From Candidatus Hodarchaeota archaeon (GTDB lineage: Archaea > Asgardarchaeota > Heimdallarchaeia > Hodarchaeales > Hodarchaeaceae): DNA of 22,157 nt. The stretch covers positions 1 to 22,157 of the forward strand of contig JAEOSP010000179.1 in NCBI GenBank assembly GCA_016840305.1. The letters are read 5' to 3'. The first letter of the stretch is position 1, and every line of letters begins with the position of its first letter. Below the pieces are notes generated by a model. The model worked only from the letters and a program-made list of their open reading frames with translations, made no database searches and had not been told where the DNA came from. The translations under genes were made by a program, and so were the position numbers. Shown piece by piece: positions 15,371-22,157 of the stretch.

Positions 15371-16299
15371 GATTCATCCTGTCTACGTGCGACTTCTGCA
15401 GCAAATAGAGCGTATTCGAGAAATTCTTGAGGTTCTAAATGTTCAATAGATGATTTTAGAGATGTTAGTATCTCATTACTTACGGAATCGGTTTTATTTT
15501 CATAATTAGCCTGAGAAAGGCATTTTGAATAAAAAATCGCTGAATCTTGAAATTCTCCCAATTCATATAATCCATCTGCAAGAGATAAATATTCGTCAGT
15601 ATGGGCAATCTTTTTTTCCGATGTCATTGTATCCAAAAGATCAGCATAGTGCTTCAAGGCTATTATAGAACATCGTAATCCTTCGATTACAGCGTGTTTG
15701 GCTAGTCGGTCACAAATAGTAGAACGGAGCTTATTAATTAGTACTTTATCTGTTTGATCAAGTGATTTTCGACTTTCTAATCTTTTATTTGCACGCCAAT
15801 ACTGAGGAACCTCATAACCCTGAATAGGATCAGAAATTCTTTGAAGTATCCGCGATTTAACACCGTAATCCGCTAAATCTTTCACTAGAATTTCATCACC
15901 AAGAGTTCTTAGAATTCCAAATTCACGCATTTTAGGCAAGTAATAGGGACGAAGATAACTATAGAAATCAAAAGTTTCGGAATATATATTTTGAATATGG
16001 TTTAAAACCGCTTCTTGAAAAGCCTCTTTACGTGAAGGGGCAATCAATTGAAATAGATGAATTTCTGATAGATGAGCTATTGAAACAGATATAATTTCCC
16101 CCTGTGTTCCATTAGACTCAATTTTGAATATCGCTGTTCCAGATGGTAAGGATATTGGCATCGTCACTTGCCTCTGATATAGTGAATTCTCCAAATCTTC
16201 CTTGTTTATCCATTTTTCAGCGAGTAAATTGCTAAAGATCCATAATTCAGGTTGATCGGATATTTCGAGTAAATTTTTTCTTCTAGATTTGTGTCCCAC
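15367..16299 (-). CDS. Unrecognised 310-residue protein with TPR-like C-terminal helices
   Basis: I do not recognise the family. The N-terminal half is mixed alpha/beta (strands about 54-80, a helix from 88) with an aromatic stretch FDFYSYLRPYYLP (110-122). The C-terminal half (about 185-305) is helical, and LSLADGLYELGEFQDSAIFYSKCLSQA (238-264) fits a tetratricopeptide helix pair. No signal peptide or membrane helix, so probably a cytosolic adaptor. The start is GTG at 16299 behind GAAGGAATG. It converges on the PIG-L gene with overlapping stop codons and lies about 140 bp downstream of tgtA on the same strand. Confidence 0.7.
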   Translation of the reverse strand: MGHKSRRKNLLEISDQPELWIFSNLLAEKWINKEDLENSLYQRQVTMPISLPSGTAIFKIESNGTQGEIISVSIAHLSEIHLFQLIAPSRKEAFQEAVLNHIQNIYSETFDFYSYLRPYYLPKMREFGILRTLGDEILVKDLADYGVKSRILQRISDPIQGYEVPQYWRANKRLESRKSLDQTDKVLINKLRSTICDRLAKHAVIEGLRCSIIALKHYADLLDTMTSEKKIAHTDEYLSLADGLYELGEFQDSAIFYSKCLSQANYENKTDSVSNEILTSLKSSIEHLEPQEFLEYALFAAEVARRQDES

Positions 16300-16438
16300 A
16301 ATTCATTCCTTCGCTAGAATTTTTTCAGGTTATAGGTATAAAAGTCCATACGATGAAAGAAAAGATCAATCAGGATCAATAGATCTTTCTTAGGAAGAAT
16401 CTAAATGAACGATTATTAATACTTAGGAAAATTTGGAT

Positions 16439-18373
16439 CTATTTTCTCATTCGCACAGCTACTCCATGTTTAAAATCCAACATTTCTGCAGCAGAAAGGA
16501 TAGCTCTTCCTGAATTAAGAAAATTTCCATCCTGATCTGTTATGAATACTTCTTCTCCTGATTTTATATCAGAATCCACTTTTTCAACGAATTTTGCAAG
16601 TAAATCTTTGTTTTGAATTATGAAAGGTATGCTATCCTTTGATGCAATCACCCTCAATCGATTTTTTGGTAATAATCTACATAATAATTCTGCAAACTCT
16701 TTGGTAGGCACAATCATAAAATCAGATGGCCGAATTGTTCCAGACATTTTCTCATCAATAAAAAACTGTCGTATAATACCTGTTTTCCTAGATCTTTTTA
16801 TCCTAACATCTTCATTTGCTATTAATTGATGTGTACCCTTTCCAAATTGATAGTTTAATATCGCATTAAGTATTTCTAAATCGGAAAGCTTATCTGCTAA
16901 TTTATCCTTCGCGAATACTTCAAAAGAGTTAAATTTCTCTGCTAATGATGTATCCAGAGACAAATTTGGATGAACTTCTATTGTTTGAAATTTACTGGAA
17001 AATTTGTTCATGAATTCCAGAATATAACTAATATCTGCATCAGAAAATATCATTGGAATTCTTTCGTGCTGTACAAGCGGAAAAACACCTTTTAGTTCAT
17101 CAGGAATAACACCAAATAATGGGGATAATTTTAAAACTTGATAAAACGCGGTAGAACGCATTTTATGAAAATCATTTGTTATCACCAATCTTGGACTCCA
17201 ATAATGAAATCTCTCAATTAATCTCTGTTTGTACCTTAATATTAGAGGATGATCTTTTAGGCTTGGATGAGAGAATAATGTAGCTCGTGATGATGATATA
17301 GGGGTAAATTTCTCAATGAAAGCTGATGTTTCTCTCCCAAAAAGAAGGGGAATAGTTTTTGCTAATGCTGGATGATTCATTGCCCTTGAAAGGGTTAATT
17401 CATATAATCTACCCTCAACAATTGCTTGTTTAATTCTTTTTATCTCCTCAAAACTAACGAAAAGATTGTGTTTGGCCAACAGAATCGTACGTGTTCGTTT
17501 ATTTAGTTTTTTAAAATTCTCTACGGTATATGATTGACAAACATTACATGAACAAGGTAAGTATCTTAAATCATCGAGATAGTGTGTTCCAAAAACAGTT
17601 AAATATCGACCCTTTTTTGCATACAAAAAATAAGCTGCAGAGTCAAATATATCCACCCCAAGAAATATGGAAATTGCAAAGAACATTGGGTGACCAGCGC
17701 CAAAAAGATGAATTGGCCTATTCAAGGGGAGACGCTTTTTGGCAACTAAAATCATTTTGATAACGGTTTCAAAATCGTATCGTTCAAGGTAGGGAACAAC
17801 TGATCCAAGTGGATGAATATCAAAATTCTTTGATGCCATTTCATTACATGAGTACTCAACTAGATCTAAGAATTCCCCTCCTTGTATTGGTCCAGCCCAC
17901 AAGGTTTTTGTTTCAGGGTTACGTTCACGAATATGATCATCAGCTCTCACTAAAGTTTCCTTAAGGGCAGTTTCAACTTCTTGAAATTTTCCTTCCTTTG
18001 TTGGAATATCTAGGAAAACTCCAATATCACTGTATATCTGTTCTTGAAATTGAGTAATCTCGGAATTTGATACAGAGACTTTCCCATACTCCATAAGTTG
18101 AAAAGCACCTGAATCAGTCATGATAGGACCCTGATGTCCAATATAATCATGTAAACCAAATTTTAATGCTTTTTCTCGGTTTTTGATATCCCGATACAAT
18201 AAATAGGCATTCGTAATGAAAGCTTGTGCCCCACAGTTAACTAATTCATCTGGAGGGATTTCTTGGCGGTTTGGATTGATAACTGGTAATAATACGGGAG
18301 TATTGATTTTCCCATGAGGAGTGAAAATTGTACCCAGTCGTCCTAAGCCATCTTTTGCTTGAATTGAGAACAT
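16439..18373 (-). CDS. tgtA: Archaeal tRNA-guanine transglycosylase (archaeosine, G15)
   Basis: Archaeal TGT swaps guanine 15 of tRNA for preQ0, the first committed step to archaeosine, which stabilises the tRNA fold. From the ATG at 18373 the protein has 644 residues, near the archaeal form (about 580-650). The catalytic domain has MTDSGAFQLMEYG (proton-handling D87), GPIQGG, GSVVPYLE, HLFGAGHPM and GVDIFDSAAY (nucleophile Asp). Zinc ligands are C274, C276, C279 (LPCSCNVC) and H302. The C-terminal third carries the archaeal extension, ending in a PUA-like domain (about 565-644; SGEEVFITDQDGNFLNSG, then GVAVRMRK) that reaches the tRNA. Both catalytic Asp motifs are present, so this is TGT rather than its paralogue ArcS. 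The frame extends to 18448, but the first 25 residues lack family similarity and a TATA box lies inside them. Confidence 0.93.
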   Translation of the reverse strand: MFSIQAKDGLGRLGTIFTPHGKINTPVLLPVINPNRQEIPPDELVNCGAQAFITNAYLLYRDIKNREKALKFGLHDYIGHQGPIMTDSGAFQLMEYGKVSVSNSEITQFQEQIYSDIGVFLDIPTKEGKFQEVETALKETLVRADDHIRERNPETKTLWAGPIQGGEFLDLVEYSCNEMASKNFDIHPLGSVVPYLERYDFETVIKMILVAKKRLPLNRPIHLFGAGHPMFFAISIFLGVDIFDSAAYFLYAKKGRYLTVFGTHYLDDLRYLPCSCNVCQSYTVENFKKLNKRTRTILLAKHNLFVSFEEIKRIKQAIVEGRLYELTLSRAMNHPALAKTIPLLFGRETSAFIEKFTPISSSRATLFSHPSLKDHPLILRYKQRLIERFHYWSPRLVITNDFHKMRSTAFYQVLKLSPLFGVIPDELKGVFPLVQHERIPMIFSDADISYILEFMNKFSSKFQTIEVHPNLSLDTSLAEKFNSFEVFAKDKLADKLSDLEILNAILNYQFGKGTHQLIANEDVRIKRSRKTGIIRQFFIDEKMSGTIRPSDFMIVPTKEFAELLCRLLPKNRLRVIASKDSIPFIIQNKDLLAKFVEKVDSDIKSGEEVFITDQDGNFLNSGRAILSAAEMLDFKHGVAVRMRK

Positions 18374-18417
18374 TGTAACCAACTTTTTGGAAGAAAGGCA
18401 TGATGATTTACTATATG

Positions 18418-18427
18418 CATTTAAACG
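18418..18427 (-). promoter_or_regulatory. Probable TATA box of tgtA
   Basis: The minus strand reads CGTTTAAATG about 50 bp before the ATG at 18373, predicting a leader of roughly 23 nt. It supports starting tgtA at 18373, since the longer start would lie upstream of the promoter. Confidence 0.4.
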
Positions 18428-18628
18428 CCATCTAATACTAATAATCATAATCTTGCGTTGACTAGACTCTCCACTATTAAAAAACTGTTTATCTATCCAA
18501 CAATTAAGGCGAATTGCAGAGACTTATAATTTTCTATAGGTTACTTCTAAATTCAAATCAGAAATTCGATCACTTTGTTCAATAATATGGGTAATTCTTT
18601 TTTAAAATAAGCCTAAGCTGATGAAATT

Positions 18629-19537
18629 TTATTTCAATACTTTTGCTTTTTTGCTCTTTTCAAGTGAGATATCATTTGAGGTAAGTACTGGTTCAGATGA
18701 CTCCTCAAGGCTCAAATGTTCGTTTTCTAGGCCTGTTATATCAACAACGGTTTTGAAGATTAAATGTAGATCCTTAACTTTAAAATCAATTCCATCTTCC
18801 TCAATCTCAGAGGGTAAATGGATCTCAGCCCATATTTCTGTATTCGAGAAGCCTGTGAAGGCTGGAGATTTTTCTAATTTTGACTCAACAATCTCAGATT
18901 CTTGAAGTTTCAGATTATTGAATCTAAGTTCAATATAATTTCCATCTATCTCCATCTCAACATTTAATCCATAGGATTCGGAAAGAGTCTCAACAACAGA
19001 ACGAAGCATTCTAATGCTATGAATACTTGTTTCTTGTGCATTAACTAGACATAAATCTAATTTTGGCCATAAACAAAAGATTTGATCTCTTAAAAAGTGA
19101 GTTTCAATGAGTTGATCAATATTACCCATTGGTAGTACTTCTTTTCCCTTGATCAATGTCCTCTTAAGAAAATCGGAGGCTGTACGTAATGGTTTTCCCT
19201 GTTTTTCGTGAATAATTTTCCAATAATCGTCTAAATAAACATAAACGTCAGGAAGTAAATCTTCACCTTCTTGAAATGCACGTAATAAACCTTTTATCCG
19301 CTGTGAATAACAAAACATCGGCATGTTCTTTTTCGACTCACGCTTAAGTAATAAGACATCTAAATAGCGACGATCAGTGCACTTTGGACGAAGCATATTG
19401 ACTACTTTATTATTTTGACACTTAGTCAAGCAGAAGTCTCGCCGATCTCGGATCATCTCTTCCCAAAGAGTGACCCCTGAAACACGATTTAATGTTGCCA
19501 TCGCAGCTTTTGGTGCTTCAGTATCGGTCCATTTCAT
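18629..19537 (-). CDS. Unrecognised 302-residue protein with N-terminal cysteine cluster
   Basis: I do not recognise this family. The N-terminal third has four cysteines, C36 and C40 (FCLTKC), C53 (RPKC) and C76 (FCYSQR), in a basic context that could bind zinc or an iron-sulphur cluster. The middle is helical (about 80-190; YVYLDDYWKIIHEKQ) with two further cysteines near 155-163, and beta strands follow (about 193-270). The last 30 residues are low-complexity and charged. No membrane segment, so cytosolic. The ATG at 19537 has an excellent GGAAGGTAACTAAA leader, supporting a real gene. It is 400 bp downstream of the ribonucleotide reductase gene, which gives no firm functional clue. Confidence 0.7.
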   Translation of the reverse strand: MKWTDTEAPKAAMATLNRVSGVTLWEEMIRDRRDFCLTKCQNNKVVNMLRPKCTDRRYLDVLLLKRESKKNMPMFCYSQRIKGLLRAFQEGEDLLPDVYVYLDDYWKIIHEKQGKPLRTASDFLKRTLIKGKEVLPMGNIDQLIETHFLRDQIFCLWPKLDLCLVNAQETSIHSIRMLRSVVETLSESYGLNVEMEIDGNYIELRFNNLKLQESEIVESKLEKSPAFTGFSNTEIWAEIHLPSEIEEDGIDFKVKDLHLIFKTVVDITGLENEHLSLEESSEPVLTSNDISLEKSKKAKVLK

Positions 19538-19936
19538 TTTTAGTTACCTTCCAGAGTGTGGATTGCTAAAGATGATTTTAAAAGATTTTAAGGCAAATCC
19601 ACAATCATTCTTCATTATTGATTCCTCAATAACCATTACTTTAAGTTTTCAGTATTTTTTCCGTTAATACTTCTTATTGATTCGTAAAGAAGGACTAGCA
19701 TGTAAGCAGTCTAACAATACCATTAATTTATGTATTCATTTGGTAACACTGTAAAAAAAAATTGTTCTTAGAATCCAATAATTGACCGTTAGAACTAGTC
19801 GTTGGATTAATATTCGAATCATTAGGTTTTATTTTAGCTAATGGCTAAAGAAATTGAATTATCATCGAAATTTTAAAGTAAATAGTTACTTAGTCACACA
19901 AACTATATTTTATTTCTGAAATTTGCAGTTATCTCA
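19538..19936. other. Intergenic region between nrdJ and the cysteine-cluster gene
   Basis: No gene seen. Three inverted repeats occur: TGTGGATT (19557-19564) / AATCCACA (19596-19603) just upstream of the 19537 start; AATCCAA (19772-19778) / TTGGATT (19802-19808); and TTTAGC (19833-19838) / GCTAAA (19844-19849). A minus-strand run of nine T (19753-19761) could end the nrdJ transcript. Confidence 0.4.
19753..19761 (-). terminator. Oligo-T tract downstream of nrdJ
   Basis: Nine consecutive T on the minus strand lie about 175 bp after the nrdJ stop codon. Archaeal RNA polymerase often terminates at such tracts without a hairpin, and the AATCCAA/TTGGATT pair lies just before it. In AT-rich DNA this is suggestive only. 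Confidence 0.3.
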
Positions 19937-22157
19937 TTATCCACATTTGGAATATCCACAAACTCGACAGAGCATACAGCCTTCACTATGTTCTACGATA
20001 TTTCCACATTCAGGACATTCTGGTCGTAAACCAGAGGTTGTATGTGTAAGGTGAAGTGTTTCAGGCTCATAGATATTTTTTTCCGTAGATTCATCAATAA
20101 AAGCACTTTCTTTACCATTTCCGTTCTGACTGTATCGTTTAAGGAAGCGTTCAACAGATTTAGCCACCGCATCAGCACAGGAAAGAATTGGTCCTTCTGG
20201 ACCAAAAGTGGGTGAGGGACACCTAATAGCTTTCAATTGGAGAATAATTTCATCAGGATCAATTCGACTACGCAATGTAAGCGAAATTAACCTCCCCATC
20301 GCTTCGATATGTGAAGCTACACAACCACCTGATTTTCCCAAGGATAAAAACAGCTCAGTTAGCCCTTCTTCATCTTCATTGATTGTAATAAAGAGGTTTG
20401 TTCCACATCCAACACGTACTCGCTCTGTTATGCCTTGAGTTATGTTGGGACGATATCGAGGAGTTTTTGCCTTAGTTGTTTCTTCTTTTACTTGCTCCTC
20501 CTGGTTTGTGCCTTTTACAGACAGAACATCATAAGTACGAGATCCTGAGCGATACACAGTAAGCCCTTTACATCCTAATTTGTACGCTAAAAGATAAGCT
20601 TCATGAATATCAGATTCCTCAGCCTCATTTGGGAAATTAATTGTTTTACTCACAGCATTATCGACCCCTGATATTTGAAATGCTGCTTGCATTTTAACAT
20701 GTGCCTCTGGTGATATATCATGAGATGTAACAAATATCTCTTTAATATTTTCAGGAATTTCTTCAATATCAGCTATTGAACCAGTTTTTGAGACTTTTTC
20801 CATTAGTGTTTTAGAATAAATCCCCATGTCTTGCATTGTTTTTACGAAAAACGGATATCCCTCAACAAGTATATCATCATCAAGCACACGTCTTTCATAA
20901 GTAAGCATGAAAAGAGGTTCTATTCCACTCGAGCATCCAGCTATGATTGATATTGTTCCAGTTGGTGCAATAGTAGTTAAAGTGGCATTCCTCATCATCG
21001 GATATTTTTCAGATAACTTACTCCCCTCAAAGTTTGGAAAGGATCCACGTTCTTTTGCTAAACTTTGAGAAGCCTGAATAGCAACAGTATGAATAAACCG
21101 CATAATCTTACTTGCTAATGCAGTACCCTCACTAGAATTATAGGGGATTCCAAGTTTTATAAGAAGATCAGCAAATCCCATAATACCCAATCCAATTTTT
21201 CGATTGGATTTTGTCATCTCCTCGATTTCAACTAGTGGAAAAGTCGATATATCAATAACATTATCTAAAAAACGTACTGCTAGTTGGGTAGTTTTTTCTA
21301 GCTTTTCATAATCAATTGTAAAAGGACTAGAAACTTCTGAATCAGTTTTAACCATTTTTGAGAGATTGATTGATCCTAAATTGCACGATTCATATGGGAG
21401 TAGAGGCTGCTCGCCGCAAGGATTAGTCGCTTCTATTTCAGCGATATGTGGGGTCGGATTTTCAGCATTGATCCTATCTAGGAATATTATTCCAGGTTCA
21501 CCAGACTGATGCGCCATTTTGATTATGTTTTCAAATACAACCTGAGCGTTTATTTTTTCTACTTCTTCGCCATTCCTAGGATTAATCAAGGAATAATCCG
21601 AATTCGAGAGCACTGCTTCCATAAATTTTTCTGTAATTCCCACAGATATGTTGAAATTATTTAAAGTCTTGATATCTTGTTTACATTCAATAAAATCCAA
21701 TATATCAGGGTGATCAACTCTTAACACACCCATATTAGCCCCACGACGACGACCCCCTTGTTTTATGATCTCAGTTGCTGAATTAAAAACGGTCATAAAG
21801 GAAATCGGGCCGCTGGCAACACCTCCTGTTGTTTTAACCTTATCATTTGTTGGTCTGAGTCTTGAGAAGGCAAAACCTGTTCCTCCTCCTGATTTATGAA
21901 TAATAGCAGCGTTTTTAATGGCTTGGAAGATAGAATCCATGTCATCCTCCACTGGAAGCACGAAGCAAGCTGATAATTGATTGATTTTTGTGCCAGCATT
22001 CATCAATGTTGGACTATTTGGTAAAAATTCTAATTTTGTCATCATTTCATAGAATATCTTCTCATACTCTATTGGATCCTGTCCATATTGTGTTTCATTC
22101 TCAGCAATTGCTTTTGCTACCCGTCTGAAGAGTTGAGCTGGTGTTTCGATGATTTCT
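19937..22157 (-). CDS. nrdJ: Class II (adenosylcobalamin-dependent) ribonucleotide reductase, N-terminus beyond window
   Basis: This enzyme makes deoxyribonucleotides using a B12-generated thiyl radical, independent of oxygen. Numbered from the Met at 22045, the redox cysteines are C27 (LSACFVLP) and C221 (ESCNLGSINL), and the thiyl cysteine is C210 in NPCGEQ, with N208 and E212. The spacing C210-C221 equals that of the Thermotoga class II enzyme. Further motifs are KSGGGTGFAFSRLRP and APTGTISIIAGCSSGIEP. The C-terminus is a zinc ribbon plus redox tail (CPECGNIVEH, then GCMLCRVCGYSKCG), as in bacterial-type NrdJ. Met22045 is internal: the frame continues without a stop to the edge, adding 37 codons (ETPAQLFRRVAKAIAENE) that also match the family. 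About 100 N-terminal residues are missing. No leader or promoter can be seen. Confidence 0.95.
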   Translation of the reverse strand, partial: EIIETPAQLFRRVAKAIAENETQYGQDPIEYEKIFYEMMTKLEFLPNSPTLMNAGTKINQLSACFVLPVEDDMDSIFQAIKNAAIIHKSGGGTGFAFSRLRPTNDKVKTTGGVASGPISFMTVFNSATEIIKQGGRRRGANMGVLRVDHPDILDFIECKQDIKTLNNFNISVGITEKFMEAVLSNSDYSLINPRNGEEVEKINAQVVFENIIKMAHQSGEPGIIFLDRINAENPTPHIAEIEATNPCGEQPLLPYESCNLGSINLSKMVKTDSEVSSPFTIDYEKLEKTTQLAVRFLDNVIDISTFPLVEIEEMTKSNRKIGLGIMGFADLLIKLGIPYNSSEGTALASKIMRFIHTVAIQASQSLAKERGSFPNFEGSKLSEKYPMMRNATLTTIAPTGTISIIAGCSSGIEPLFMLTYERRVLDDDILVEGYPFFVKTMQDMGIYSKTLMEKVSKTGSIADIEEIPENIKEIFVTSHDISPEAHVKMQAAFQISGVDNAVSKTINFPNEAEESDIHEAYLLAYKLGCKGLTVYRSGSRTYDVLSVKGTNQEEQVKEETTKAKTPRYRPNITQGITERVRVGCGTNLFITINEDEEGLTELFLSLGKSGGCVASHIEAMGRLISLTLRSRIDPDEIILQLKAIRCPSPTFGPEGPILSCADAVAKSVERFLKRYSQNGNGKESAFIDESTEKNIYEPETLHLTHTTSGLRPECPECGNIVEHSEGCMLCRVCGYSKCG

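Noticed and set aside
18374..18448. Upstream extension of tgtA
   Set aside because: The extra 25 residues do not look like the family N-terminus, and a TATA box lies within them.
22043..22045. ATG at 22045 as the nrdJ start
   Set aside because: The frame continues upstream to the window edge with residues typical of the enzyme, so the start lies outside.
1..22157. CRISPR arrays, tRNA or rRNA genes
   Set aside because: No regularly spaced repeats, cloverleaf-like T-arm sequences or rRNA-like stretches were seen in the intergenic regions.

Overview
The window is AT-rich archaeal DNA, most likely from an Asgard archaeon close to the Heimdallarchaeia. Evidence: an archaeal-type tRNA-guanine transglycosylase with the C-terminal PUA extension; TATA-box promoters with short or no leaders; a large secreted glutaminase-fold/Ig-like surface protein with one C-terminal membrane anchor, of a kind common in Asgard genomes; an MglA/Arf-like small GTPase; and a tail-anchored protein whose last 80 residues fit a eukaryotic Q-SNARE motif at all 16 layers. 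The lineage is inferred from gene content only.

Layout. Positions 1-1057 (minus) hold the start of an unrecognised gene that leaves the window and the SNARE-like gene. Positions 1331-10635 are a histidine-utilisation region: hutI and a glutamine synthetase-family gene (minus, 14 bp apart), a solitary IS200/IS605-type TnpB (plus), an M20 amidohydrolase (plus), then hutH and hutU (minus). Together HutH, HutU and HutI would turn histidine into N-formiminoglutamate plus ammonia. No recognised gene for the last step to glutamate (HutE, HutF/HutG or FTCD) lies in the window. The glutamine synthetase homologue could recapture ammonia, and the M20 enzyme is a speculative candidate for the missing hydrolysis.

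Positions 10842-13365 (minus) hold the surface protein. Its true N-terminus, a signal peptide, sits in the same frame at 13365 but is cut off by a single TAA at 13258-13260. Then come the small GTPase (minus), a PIG-L/BshB1-like deacetylase (plus) whose stop codon overlaps that of a convergent unrecognised gene, tgtA (minus), an unrecognised cysteine-containing protein (minus), and a class II (B12-dependent) ribonucleotide reductase running off the right edge (minus).

No tRNA, rRNA or CRISPR array was recognised. Several genes start with TTG or GTG behind purine-rich Shine-Dalgarno sequences (SNARE-like, GTPase, 310-aa protein), while the M20 gene looks leaderless. The main discovery candidates are the Q-SNARE-like protein, the interrupted surface protein, the unusual residues in HutI, HutU and the glutamine synthetase, and the TnpB with a moved catalytic glutamate.
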